From: Rhodospirillaceae bacterium UBA4468
GTDB taxonomy: Bacteria; Pseudomonadota; Alphaproteobacteria; Rhodospirillales; Casp-alpha2
Assembly (NCBI GenBank): GCA_002389385.1
Contig: DGOK01000014.1
Span: 1-16,509, forward strand
Direction: 5' to 3'
Length of the DNA: 16,509 nt
Below the pieces are notes generated by a model. The model saw nothing but the letters and a program-made list of their open reading frames with translations, was not told the origin of the DNA and ran no database searches. Made by a program: the position numbers and the translations under genes. Positions 7,616 to 14,899 of this stretch are shown here, piece by piece (position 1 is the first letter of the stretch; each line of letters opens with the position of its first letter).

Positions 7616-9715
7616 TTAGGTAGCTGGCGCGTCGATCTTTTCAGCTTGCATGCGGCGATACGCCATGACCTGCTGAATAGCGACAGGCAAGGCTAGAATT
7701 GCTGCATATAAGTCACTGGTTGCACCCGGTGCCACCATGAACAATGCGGCGATACCGATCAGAATGCGAACTGGCCATCCCATTGGTGCGACGAAGTATG
7801 CACTGACAGCTGTTGCCATCATTGCCACACCTAATGCACAGCTGAGTGTTGTTTCCAGGAACGCACCCCATGTGAAGTATTCAGGCAAGACGATCAGCAT
7901 CGCAGGTGAATAGACAAACACCATTGGCACCAAGAGTTTTCCGATACCAAGTGTAAACGCCGAGCACCCCGTTCTGAATGGGTTCGCACCCGCGATACCT
8001 GCGGCAGCATAAGCTGATGCACATACCGGCGGCGTGATTTCAGAGATCACACCATAATAAAGAACGAACAGATGAGACGCTAAAGGCGGCACACCCAAGG
8101 CACCCAATGCCGGCTGCGCAACTGTTGCCAACATGATGTAGAGCGCTGTTGTTGGGAGGCCTGCACCCATCATGATGCATGTCATTGCGATCAATACGAG
8201 AGAGATAAACAACGTCAAACCTTCAAGTGTCAGATCAAAGAGCGGTATCCAAGAAAGCATGCCCAATAAGAATTCAGCAATTGCACCGGCACCGTTTGCA
8301 ACCAAGAAGCCAAGACGGAAACCAAGACCGGTTGAGTTCACAACACCGACAACAATTCCAATCGCTGCACACACTGCACCGACCGCAAGTGCGTACTTCA
8401 CACCTGTAAGAGCGGCATCGATAACATCACGAAGGGAAATCTTGTGCATTGGGTTTAGGAAACCAACAGCAAGTGCCGACGTAATGCCCCAGAATGCCGC
8501 CATATGAGGCGAATATCCGCTAAACAATACGTAGACCAACACAACCAGCGGCAACGCCGTTGGCCATCCTCTTTTGAGGACCGCCCATAATTTTGGAATT
8601 TCTGATTCCGGCACACCTTTAAGGCCCAAACGTTTGGCTTGGAAATGCACGATGCACAGGACGCCGATGTAATGCATAGTAGCTGGAACAGCGGCTGCGA
8701 TCACAATCGTCGTGTATGAGACTTCCAAGAATTCTGCCATGATAAACGCAGCAGCACCCATAATTGGTGGCGTAATTTGTCCACCTGCACTGGCCGCAGC
8801 TTCAACGCCGCCAGCCAGGTGCCCTGGATAGCCCATCTTTTTCATGTTCGGGATCGTCAACGAACCCGTAGATACCGTGTTGGCAATGGAAGATCCTGAA
8901 ATCGTCCCAAAGAATGCAGACGATACAACACTGACTTTCGCCAATCCGCCGGTATACCGACCTGCAATAACCGTTGCCATATCAACGAAGAATTGGCCAA
9001 GGCCCATACGTTGCGCCAACACACCAAACAACACGAAATGGAACACAACGGTTGAGACAATCCACAACGTGACACCAAAGATGCCCTCAGCCGGGAAGTA
9101 CATGTTGTTAATGTATTGCGACCAGTTGATGCCTGGGTGCTTTAAAATATCAATCGGCATGTAAATGCCAAACACGGCAAACAACGTAAACATGATGATG
9201 ATGATCGGCACAATAATACCGAGCGTCCGGCGCACGGCTTCTAGCAGCACAATGATGAGCAAGGTCCCGAAAACAACATCAATGGGGTATGGGTTACCTT
9301 GACGGATAACCTGATCTGGCATGTGAAAATTAACGCCGAAAATTGTAAAATCAATCTCATACCAGGTAATACCAATATAAAGAGATGCCGAGATACCGAT
9401 GACAATAAGTATCCAGTCCCAAACCGGCACGTTTGCATAACGCCACCACGTATTTGGGCTTAGCGCCATTTCTTTTGGATTCTTGAACATTGGGAAGCTG
9501 ATATAAACCAGCAAAATAACACCCGACATGTGGAAACCCATATGCCAGTAATCAATCGGAACGCCGGTACCTGCCGTCACATAGTGATAAAGCGCAAATA
9601 AAAGTGAGAAAACTATACTAAATTGTAGGAGCCAAGGGCCAAGTTGCCGCGTTTGTAAGGCAGAATCATACTTCTCTTCAAGTTCTTCAGCCTTCTTAAT
9701 ATCAAACTCGGCCAT
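7616..9715 (-). CDS. TRAP transporter permease, fused 4TM/12TM (DctQ-DctM) TAXI type
   Basis: A 699-residue very hydrophobic inner-membrane protein. The N-terminal part (to about residue 200) has membrane segments matching the small DctQ-like half; the rest is the large DctM-like half with many helices. Motifs typical of the large subunit are visible: FFGTISGSSIANTVSTGSLTIP, here cited in part as SGSSIANTVSTG, then GGVEAAASAGGQITPPIMG and the later repeat GAGLPTTALYIM with EITPPVCASAYAAAGIAG. Fusion of both halves in one gene is usual for TAXI-type systems, and a TAXI binding protein lies directly upstream. It would import a substrate driven by an ion gradient. ATG 9715 has GGGGG about 8 nt upstream. 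The substrate class is suggested only by the downstream amine oxidases. Length is normal for the family and no disruption is seen. Confidence 0.93.
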   Translation of the reverse strand: MAEFDIKKAEELEEKYDSALQTRQLGPWLLQFSIVFSLLFALYHYVTAGTGVPIDYWHMGFHMSGVILLVYISFPMFKNPKEMALSPNTWWRYANVPVWDWILIVIGISASLYIGITWYEIDFTIFGVNFHMPDQVIRQGNPYPIDVVFGTLLIIVLLEAVRRTLGIIVPIIIIMFTLFAVFGIYMPIDILKHPGINWSQYINNMYFPAEGIFGVTLWIVSTVVFHFVLFGVLAQRMGLGQFFVDMATVIAGRYTGGLAKVSVVSSAFFGTISGSSIANTVSTGSLTIPNMKKMGYPGHLAGGVEAAASAGGQITPPIMGAAAFIMAEFLEVSYTTIVIAAAVPATMHYIGVLCIVHFQAKRLGLKGVPESEIPKLWAVLKRGWPTALPLVVLVYVLFSGYSPHMAAFWGITSALAVGFLNPMHKISLRDVIDAALTGVKYALAVGAVCAAIGIVVGVVNSTGLGFRLGFLVANGAGAIAEFLLGMLSWIPLFDLTLEGLTLFISLVLIAMTCIMMGAGLPTTALYIMLATVAQPALGALGVPPLASHLFVLYYGVISEITPPVCASAYAAAGIAGANPFRTGCSAFTLGIGKLLVPMVFVYSPAMLIVLPEYFTWGAFLETTLSCALGVAMMATAVSAYFVAPMGWPVRILIGIAALFMVAPGATSDLYAAILALPVAIQQVMAYRRMQAEKIDAPAT

Positions 9716-9797
9716 ATTATAAACCCCCGGTTTATCGGACTAACGTCCATGCTTGGCTTAAATTTTTAAAAGGAAAATATTCTGGTAGCGCGTGGTA

Positions 9798-9827
9798 CCG
9801 GAAGCGTGGAGAAAACCACGCTTCCGG
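9798..9827 (-). promoter_or_regulatory. Perfect 12-bp stem-loop between TRAP binding-protein and permease genes
   Basis: CCGGAAGCGTGG (9798-9809) and CCACGCTTCCGG (9816-9827) are perfect inverse complements around a 6-nt loop. The element lies 17 nt after the binding-protein stop and 82 nt before the permease start. No U-run follows it on the transcribed strand, so it is not a standard Rho-independent terminator. The likely role is to protect the 3' end of the binding-protein mRNA, or to attenuate partially, giving more periplasmic protein than permease. The structure is seen directly; the function is inferred. Confidence 0.75.
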
Positions 9828-9844
9828 ATAAACACGAATAGTGC

Positions 9845-10843
9845 TTACTTCATCATACCGATTTCTTTGTAGTAACGCTCAGCACCAGGGTGGAAAGGAA
9901 TGAGCACACCCTTCATAGCGTTCTCAAGAAGGATCTCTTTACCTTTAGAGTGACCTTTATCGAGAAGACTACGTGTCTTTTTGCTCCAAAGCGCCTTAGT
10001 GACGCCGTAAACAAGCTCTTCTGGCTGATCAACACTCGTCACGAACTGACCGTTCACAGCAACAGTCGCTGTATCAGTTGTGATGTTCTCATAAACGCCA
10101 GCAGGGATTAAAGATTCAACATAGTAAGGAATAATGCTATTGATTTCTTTGATCTCAGCAGCTGAGAAGCTGTACAGGTTGAAACCTTTTGTTGAACCCA
10201 ACTGAATGAGCGCAGCAAACGGTGTACCACCTGCATAGAAGAACGCATCAAGTTGACCGTCAGCAAGACGCTGAGCGCTCTGACCTAAGCCAAGTTCAGC
10301 TTGATCAGCTTCAATGCCATAATGCTTGAGAATCATTTTAACAGAAACCTGCGTACCAGAACCTGCAGCAGCAACGCCAACGCGCTTGCCGTTAAGGTCT
10401 TTAAGGCTGCTCATTGTTACGCCTTTAGGCAGAACAAGGTGCATGTCCTCTGGGTACAAGTTCGCGATCATACGAACTTTGTCTTTCTTGTCTTCAAATT
10501 TGCCTTCGCCGTTGAAGCCTTGAGCAACACTTTGTCCACCAGCAAGACCTGCATCAAGCTGACCAGCTTGAATAGCATTCATGTTCGCAACAGATGCGTT
10601 TGTTGAAACGGCAATAGCGACCAATCCAGGAACACCACAGGTGCCGCCTTTTTCGCATGAACGTGATCCCGGAGGGTTCGAAATCGCGTTAGCGATCAAA
10701 CCACCAATTGGGAAATACGTACCACCGGCACCACCTGTGCCAATACGCCAGAATTTCATCTCTTGAGCATTAACGTGAGCAATACTGCCCACTGCAATTA
10801 CGCCAGCAACCGCTGCCATCGCAAGTTTGGTATAGAACTTCAT
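9845..10843 (-). CDS. TAXI family TRAP transporter solute-binding protein
   Basis: A 332-residue periplasmic binding protein. Residues 1-26 are a signal peptide: K5/K6 positive end, hydrophobic core AMAAVAGVIAVGSIA, cleavage likely after VNA. The mature protein starts with FWRIGTGGAGGTYFPIG, the glycine-rich N-terminus characteristic of the TAXI (TRAP-associated extracytoplasmic immunogenic) family. It continues with NPPGSRSCEKGGTCGVPG, with cysteines 63 and 69 that might pair in the periplasm. Later family landmarks include LYPEDMHLVLPKG, LNGKRVGVAAAGSGTQ and DAFFYAGGTP. GGGAG sits 6 nt before ATG 10843. It would deliver substrate to the fused permease encoded next. First gene of the operon, divergent from a LysR regulator. 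Known TAXI substrates are few, so the ligand cannot be named. Confidence 0.95.
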   Translation of the reverse strand: MKFYTKLAMAAVAGVIAVGSIAHVNAQEMKFWRIGTGGAGGTYFPIGGLIANAISNPPGSRSCEKGGTCGVPGLVAIAVSTNASVANMNAIQAGQLDAGLAGGQSVAQGFNGEGKFEDKKDKVRMIANLYPEDMHLVLPKGVTMSSLKDLNGKRVGVAAAGSGTQVSVKMILKHYGIEADQAELGLGQSAQRLADGQLDAFFYAGGTPFAALIQLGSTKGFNLYSFSAAEIKEINSIIPYYVESLIPAGVYENITTDTATVAVNGQFVTSVDQPEELVYGVTKALWSKKTRSLLDKGHSKGKEILLENAMKGVLIPFHPGAERYYKEIGMMK

Positions 10844-10935
10844 AATAAACTCCCTATCGATTAAGTCTTAATGTGACATATCGTTAGTAAAATATTGATC
10901 TCACCCCGCGTGAAACCAGAACAAACGACATTGCC

Positions 10936-10964
10936 ATAACATAAGTTTAGCCCCGACATTGCAA
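10936..10964 (-). promoter_or_regulatory. Weak candidate promoter for the TRAP/oxidase operon
   Basis: On the minus strand, TTGCAA (10964-10959) and TGTTAT (10941-10936) lie 17 bp apart; each matches the sigma70 consensus at four of six positions. Such a poor promoter is what an activator-dependent operon would have. The dyad centred at 11012 would then sit about 80 bp upstream of the start point, where LysR-type recognition sites usually lie. Other start sites in this AT-rich region are possible. Confidence 0.3.
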
Positions 10965-11003
10965 CTGTGTGCAGCGCCTAAGGCAAACAAAAACGGACGT
11001 TTT

Positions 11004-11020
11004 AATGATTTTTGATCATT
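11004..11020. promoter_or_regulatory. LysR-type T-N11-A operator candidate
   Basis: AATGAT (11004-11009) and ATCATT (11015-11020) form a perfect 6-bp inverted repeat around TTTTG. T at 11006 and A at 11018 satisfy T-N11-A, the generic recognition pattern for LysR-type regulators. The same AATGAT half-site recurs at 11050. The dyad is seen directly; binding by the adjacent LysR protein is inferred. Confidence 0.5.
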
Positions 11021-11049
11021 CTCTTAGATGACCCCCCGCTTAACAAAGG

Positions 11050-11059
11050 AATGATCATC
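11050..11059. promoter_or_regulatory. Second AATGATCAT dyad, possible accessory LysR site
   Basis: AATGATCATC contains the 8-bp palindrome ATGATCAT and repeats the AATGAT half-site of the first dyad 46 bp away, a little over four helical turns. It could be a second contact site for a LysR tetramer or an autoregulatory site for the LysR gene 100 bp downstream. Short, so chance is not excluded. Confidence 0.3.
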
Positions 11060-11093
11060 ATGCGTTAATACTATTAATTCAAATTATTAATTT

Positions 11094-11121
11094 TTGTATA
11101 TCCATAGATTCTTCTTATACT
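11094..11121 (+). promoter_or_regulatory. Candidate promoter for the LysR gene
   Basis: TTGTAT (11094-11099) and TATACT (11116-11121) with a 16-bp spacer in AT-rich DNA, about 30 bp upstream of the LysR start. The -10 matches five of six consensus bases; the -35 is weak. Confidence 0.4.
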
Positions 11122-11151
11122 ATAAAAATTATTTATTAATTGTGAGGCAAA

Positions 11152-12099
11152 ATGAATCTCTGGCACCTTGAAGTCTTTCGCGAAGTTATGCGTAGCAGTT
11201 CTGCCACCATGGCAGCCAGAAACCTGGGCCGAACGCAGCCCGCAATCAGCGCCAGTATCTCTGGTCTTGAACAAGACATTGGTTACGCGCTTTTTGAACG
11301 CAAGAACGGACGTTTGCATCCCGTTCCAGAGGCCCATTATCTCATGGCCGAGGCTGAAGAAATTTTGGCCCGGGTGGGCGCAGTTGAGCGTTCAATGAAA
11401 GACACTGCAGGTTTATCGCCGAACCAACTACGCATTGCTTCGATGCCTATTGTCGCAGAGTTCTTAATGCCACGCCTCATCTCCCAGTTTATTAAAGAAC
11501 ATCCAATGACGCGGTTTCAGGTATCGTCGGCTAACTCATTCAGAGTCTACGAGCAAATATCGGCGCAACAATTCGATGTTGGTCTCGCAGAGATAAGCGT
11601 GGGCTGCGACCTCGTTCACGTCGATTCGATTGAAGTGGATTGTATTTGCGCGCTACCCGCAAACTCACACCTCGTTGACCGTCCCTACCTCACACCAAAA
11701 GACCTTGATGGCCTGCCGTTTGGCACTTTCCTTAAAACGCATGCAATTGCAAAAGCACTGACCTCAGCATTTGCCGAAGCTGACGCACATTTTAATGTGC
11801 AGTTCGAAATGCAGAACGCTGCAAGCCAATACAGTCTTGTTTCGAGTGGGGTCGCATATAGTTTGTTTAGTCCGCTAAGCGCATGGATTTTCAAACAAAC
11901 ACACATAAACCCCGATTCCATCGTCTTTCTTCCATTCCAGCCCATCATTCCATATCCATTAGGAATCCTGACCCCCGCGCACAAAAGTCTATCTCGCCTC
12001 GCGCAAACCTTTGTTGCAGAGCTAAAAAATGAGATCGATGGAGTGCTAATCGATATCGTAGCGGATTGGTCTATTAAGAGCACGCCTCAACAATTCTGA
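11152..12099 (+). CDS. LysR family transcriptional regulator (OccR/NocR-like layout)
   Basis: A 315-residue regulator of standard LysR length. Residues 1-60 are the winged helix-turn-helix (MNLWHLEVFREVMRSSSATM, then RTQPAISASISGLEQDIGYALFER quoted in part as TQPAISASISGLEQ). Residues from about 85 on form the two-lobed effector-binding domain (QLRIASMPIVAEFLMPRLI onward). The MNL-x-HLE-x-FR-x-VM opening resembles regulators of opine and lysine/arginine metabolism such as OccR, NocR and LysR; this is a resemblance from memory, not an alignment. Transcribed away from the TRAP/oxidase operon, with T-N11-A dyads between, so it is the probable activator, with the imported compound or its product as inducer. 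ATG 11152 has GAGG 4 nt upstream. The 3' end overlaps the convergent GIY-YIG gene by 13 nt, both with TGA stops. Confidence 0.93.
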   Translation: MNLWHLEVFREVMRSSSATMAARNLGRTQPAISASISGLEQDIGYALFERKNGRLHPVPEAHYLMAEAEEILARVGAVERSMKDTAGLSPNQLRIASMPIVAEFLMPRLISQFIKEHPMTRFQVSSANSFRVYEQISAQQFDVGLAEISVGCDLVHVDSIEVDCICALPANSHLVDRPYLTPKDLDGLPFGTFLKTHAIAKALTSAFAEADAHFNVQFEMQNAASQYSLVSSGVAYSLFSPLSAWIFKQTHINPDSIVFLPFQPIIPYPLGILTPAHKSLSRLAQTFVAELKNEIDGVLIDIVADWSIKSTPQQF

Positions 12100-12356
12100 T
12101 TTTCAGCAGATAATCCGCTCTTGATGTGATTGCGAAAGGCGCGATCACGTTTCAAATGCAATTCCCGGCTCATTGCTTTAGAGCGAGTCTTGTATCGTTC
12201 GGCATATAACAATGTCCACACACGCCCGCGCGTGGACTTGGCGCCTTTACCAGAATTATGGGTGTCTAGACGCGCATCCAGATCCGTAGTCCATCCGACA
12301 TAGGTACGGGCGCCACTTTTATCTATAGCCCCGATGATATAGACGTAGCTCGACAT
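12087..12356 (-). CDS. GIY-YIG nuclease family protein (YhbQ/UPF0213-like)
   Basis: An 89-residue single-domain protein. SYVYII near the N-terminus and TYVGWT about 15 residues later form the GIY...YIG hallmark in its YVY/YVG variant. DARLDTHN supplies the conserved Arg, and SRELHLKR the Glu of the catalytic motif. Small stand-alone members are widespread and poorly characterised; nuclease activity on DNA is plausible. I chose ATG 12356 because the domain begins three residues later, as in most relatives. The alternative ATG 12374, six codons upstream, lies one base after the methyltransferase stop (TAAAATG) and could be used by re-initiation. Transcription is from the methyltransferase side, converging with and overlapping the LysR gene. 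Confidence 0.85.
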   Translation of the reverse strand: MSSYVYIIGAIDKSGARTYVGWTTDLDARLDTHNSGKGAKSTRGRVWTLLYAERYKTRSKAMSRELHLKRDRAFRNHIKSGLSAENQNC

Positions 12357-12375
12357 GCCTGAGCGTACTACCATT

Positions 12376-13107
12376 TTAAACGTCTGACGTTGTCTTGGAT
12401 TTGAACTCAGGATTTTTCTGATATACGGCCATTAGGTTCGCTGTCCATATCTCGGGGTGATAGCTCAAAAAACTTCCCATAACCCTATTCAACAGGCGCT
12501 CCTTCAGGCGGCGCAGCAGTTTGCGAGGCTCTTGCGGGAAACACCCTTCGCACGTCCAACCTGTTTTATGGGCAAGCTCACGCATTCGTCCGGGCCCAAG
12601 CGGCGTCACATGATCAAAGGTGCCATAAAACATCTTGAGTCCCCATGGGGATTCTATATTCGGAACACGCAGAAGCATCTTACCGTTATCATTTAAATGC
12701 ATCCGAAGCCGTGTCAAAAGCTCGACCAGATCATCAAATTCAATATGTTCAGCAACATCGAGCAGAACAATACGATCGAATTTCCGACCCTTTAACTGAT
12801 GGCCCAAAATATGCGCGACATCATCCAGGTAAATTTCACTCGTTTTCAGGTCAGCCAACACTTCACGGAGATACTCGTCCATATCAATGCCAACAATCCC
12901 AGCATAGCCGGACGCTTCAAGATAACGTAAGAAATTTCCAGCGCCGCAACCAATTTCCAAGATTGACATTGATGGCGTTGCGCCTGTCAGTGTCCCGAAT
13001 TCCCAATCATATTGGATGCCGTGTTTCTTTTTATAATTGACCGCCGAGCGATCCCGGTGAGATTTATAAAACTCAGCCCGTTCGGCGCTACTGTAATTGC
13101 CACTCAT
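12376..13107 (-). CDS. Class I SAM-dependent methyltransferase
   Basis: A 243-residue methyltransferase. Motif I is LEIGCGAGNFL at residues 50-60, followed by IVGIDMD (acidic ribose-binding residue), then FDRIVLLDVAEHIE (motif IV region) and GKMLLRVPN. The pattern fits the Methyltransf_11/23 type often seen in cell-envelope or polysaccharide biosynthesis loci, but there are no glycan genes here and the acceptor is unknown. ATG 13107 is chosen because AAGGGA lies 9 nt upstream; a GTG ten codons earlier at 13137 lacks such a site. It follows the GMC gene on the same strand after about 100 bp and precedes the GIY-YIG gene with 1-19 nt between, depending on that start. Confidence 0.9.
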   Translation of the reverse strand: MSGNYSSAERAEFYKSHRDRSAVNYKKKHGIQYDWEFGTLTGATPSMSILEIGCGAGNFLRYLEASGYAGIVGIDMDEYLREVLADLKTSEIYLDDVAHILGHQLKGRKFDRIVLLDVAEHIEFDDLVELLTRLRMHLNDNGKMLLRVPNIESPWGLKMFYGTFDHVTPLGPGRMRELAHKTGWTCEGCFPQEPRKLLRRLKERLLNRVMGSFLSYHPEIWTANLMAVYQKNPEFKSKTTSDV

Positions 13108-13141
13108 AGACGCCGTTCCCTTTTTCAGCAATTCCACTTGG

Positions 13142-13190
13142 ATTTAGGTGATATTATCATCATTCATCCGAGCAACGCGACCACCTAAAT
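13142..13190. repeat. Inverted repeat with long loop between GMC and methyltransferase genes
   Basis: ATTTAGGTG (13142-13150) and CACCTAAAT (13182-13190) are perfect 9-bp inverse complements separated by 31 bp. It lies after the GMC stop codon and before the methyltransferase start. No T-run follows on the minus strand, so it is a poor Rho-independent terminator. It could be an mRNA structure or two half-operators about four turns apart. Confidence 0.4.
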
Positions 13191-13210
13191 AAAAGTTCTG
13201 TTTCAGTCTG

Positions 13211-14821
13211 TCATGATTGCATATCTTCTCGGATCATATCTGCCACTTTTTCCGCAATCATGATCGTTGGGGAATTTGTATTGCCACTGGTAATAGTTGG
13301 CATGACAGACGCATCGACTACCCGCAGACCTTTCATACCTCTGACACGCAAGCGGTCATCAACAACAGACATATTATCGGTGCCCATCTTACATGTGCCC
13401 ACCGGATGAAAAATGGTTGTGCCAATATCACCAGCAGCACGCGCGAGCGCTTCGTCATCATTATAATCAGGCCCCGGTTTAAATTCTTCCGGCAGATATT
13501 TTTGCAACGCAGGTTGAGCAATAATACGGCGCGTCAGGCGGATCGAGTCCGCTGCAACTTTTCGGTCCTGTTGTGCGGTCAGATAATTTAAATGGATCGC
13601 AGGTTTGGCCATAGGATCAGGGCTTTTGATATGAATGGTCCCGCGACTTTCCGGGCGCAGATTGCAGACACTTGCCGTGAACGCAGAAAAATCATGCAGC
13701 GGGTCGCCAAACTTTTCCAACGACAATGGTTGCACATGAAACTGCACATTTGGTGTTTCATGTTTACTACTGGATTTTGCAAAGGCGCCAAGCTGGGAAG
13801 GCGCCATCGACATAGGTCCCTTTCGAAACAATGCATATTCCATCCCAATACCGATTTTACCCAGCAAGCTATTTGCACGCTTATTCAGCGTCTGGACACC
13901 ATCAACCTTATAAACACATCTGATTTGTAGGTGGTCTTGCAAGTTTTCACCGACACCTTTCAATTCATGCACAACGTTAATGCCGTGTTCTTGCAACACA
14001 GCGCCCGCACCAATGCCAGACATCTCAAGAATTTGTGGCGAGCCGACGGAGCCTGCAGAAAGAATAAACTCCGCATTGGAACAAATCGTTGCGTCTTGGC
14101 CATCATGACGGAGCTCGGCACCGGTCACCCGTCCTTCTACAATTGTCATTTTTTTGACCTGGGCATGGGTAAACACGGTCAGGTTCGCGCGATCCTGGGC
14201 AGGTTTCAAAAAGCCTTTGGCCGTACTCCATCGCCACCCGGCGCGTTGATTAACGTGAAAATACCCCGTGCCTTCATTGTCGCCACGATTGAAATCTTTG
14301 ATTTTGGGGATACCCGCCTGCGCAGCAGCATCCTGAAAAGCATCCAGAATTTCCCAACTGAGGCGTTGTTTCTCAACCCGCCATTCGCCACCTTCCCCGT
14401 GGAACTCATCAGATGGTAAAACGTATTGGTCTTCAGATTTTTTAAAATACGGCAGAACATCGTCCCAACCCCATCCCGTATTTCCAGATTGCCGCCACTG
14501 ATCATAGTCGTTCGACTGCCCACGCATATAAATCATACCGTTGATCGACGAGCAGCCACCCAACACTCGCCCACGCGGATAATTCAATGAGCGTCCATTC
14601 AATCCGGCATCAGGTTCGGTCTTAAATCCCCAATCCGTGCGTGGGTTGCCCATACAATAGAGGTATCCGACCGGAATATGAATCCAGACATAGTTGTCTT
14701 TGCCGCCCGCTTCCAAAAGCGCAACCGACGTGTTTGGGTTTTCTGATAAGCGATTGGCCAGCACGCATCCAGCGCTACCCGCGCCGACGATGACGTAATC
14801 AAATGAGCCTAAATCCTTCAC
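13211..14821 (-). CDS. GMC family FAD-dependent oxidoreductase (choline/alcohol dehydrogenase type)
   Basis: A 536-residue GMC flavoenzyme oxidising an alcohol to an aldehyde. The N-terminal dinucleotide motif VIVGAGSAGCVLANRLSE spans residues 10-27. GMC signature 1 begins PRGRVLGGCSSINGMIYMRG at 82-101. Signature 2 is GSVGSPQILEMSGIG at 257-271. The C-terminal active-site region is HPVGTCKMG (His472) and SGNTNSP (Asn514). Length is normal for BetA/AlkJ-like enzymes. GTG 14821 is the start, with GGAG 8 nt upstream. No betB, betI or choline transporter is adjacent, so choline is not specially supported; aliphatic or polyglycol alcohols are equally possible. It is divergent from a PAS-domain gene across a region rich in dyads. 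Confidence 0.93.
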   Translation of the reverse strand: MKDLGSFDYVIVGAGSAGCVLANRLSENPNTSVALLEAGGKDNYVWIHIPVGYLYCMGNPRTDWGFKTEPDAGLNGRSLNYPRGRVLGGCSSINGMIYMRGQSNDYDQWRQSGNTGWGWDDVLPYFKKSEDQYVLPSDEFHGEGGEWRVEKQRLSWEILDAFQDAAAQAGIPKIKDFNRGDNEGTGYFHVNQRAGWRWSTAKGFLKPAQDRANLTVFTHAQVKKMTIVEGRVTGAELRHDGQDATICSNAEFILSAGSVGSPQILEMSGIGAGAVLQEHGINVVHELKGVGENLQDHLQIRCVYKVDGVQTLNKRANSLLGKIGIGMEYALFRKGPMSMAPSQLGAFAKSSSKHETPNVQFHVQPLSLEKFGDPLHDFSAFTASVCNLRPESRGTIHIKSPDPMAKPAIHLNYLTAQQDRKVAADSIRLTRRIIAQPALQKYLPEEFKPGPDYNDDEALARAAGDIGTTIFHPVGTCKMGTDNMSVVDDRLRVRGMKGLRVVDASVMPTITSGNTNSPTIMIAEKVADMIREDMQS

Positions 14822-14871
14822 GCTTCGTGCTCCATTGCCTATAACGATCAGTGATAGCCAAATCTTCTGAC

Positions 14872-14895
14872 ATCAACTCATACTTGATACGTCAA
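14872..14895. promoter_or_regulatory. Alternating ATCAA/TTGAT half-sites in the GMC-PAS divergent region
   Basis: ATCAA (14872-14876), TTGAT (14884-14888) and TCAA (14892-14895) alternate in orientation. The first two make a 17-bp dyad with a 7-bp spacer; the last two make TTGA-TACG-TCAA. It lies 51-74 bp upstream of the GMC start codon, a usual place for an operator. Confidence 0.35.
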
Positions 14896-14899
14896 CTTT

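Larger units (their letters stand above)
10844..11151. promoter_or_regulatory. Divergent regulatory region between the TRAP/oxidase operon and the LysR gene
   Basis: This 308-bp stretch has no credible ORF. It holds the ribosome site of the binding-protein gene (GGGAG at 10854-10850 on the minus strand), a weak candidate promoter for that operon (10936-10964), two related dyads (11004-11020, 11050-11059), an AT-rich tract (about 11065-11135) and a candidate promoter plus GAGG ribosome site (11144-11147) for the LysR gene. The layout is the usual one for a LysR-type regulator controlling a divergent operon and itself. Confidence 0.7.

Noticed and set aside
9798..9827. Rho-independent terminator at the hairpin
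   Set aside because: No T-run on either transcribed side, and the genes on both sides are functionally one transporter.
13931..14419. 162-codon plus-strand ORF opposite the GMC gene
   Set aside because: Shadow frame; the GMC gene has all family signatures across this interval.
13211..14821. Assignment of the GMC gene as betA (choline dehydrogenase)
   Set aside because: GMC signatures do not fix the substrate, and no betB, betI or choline transporter lies nearby.
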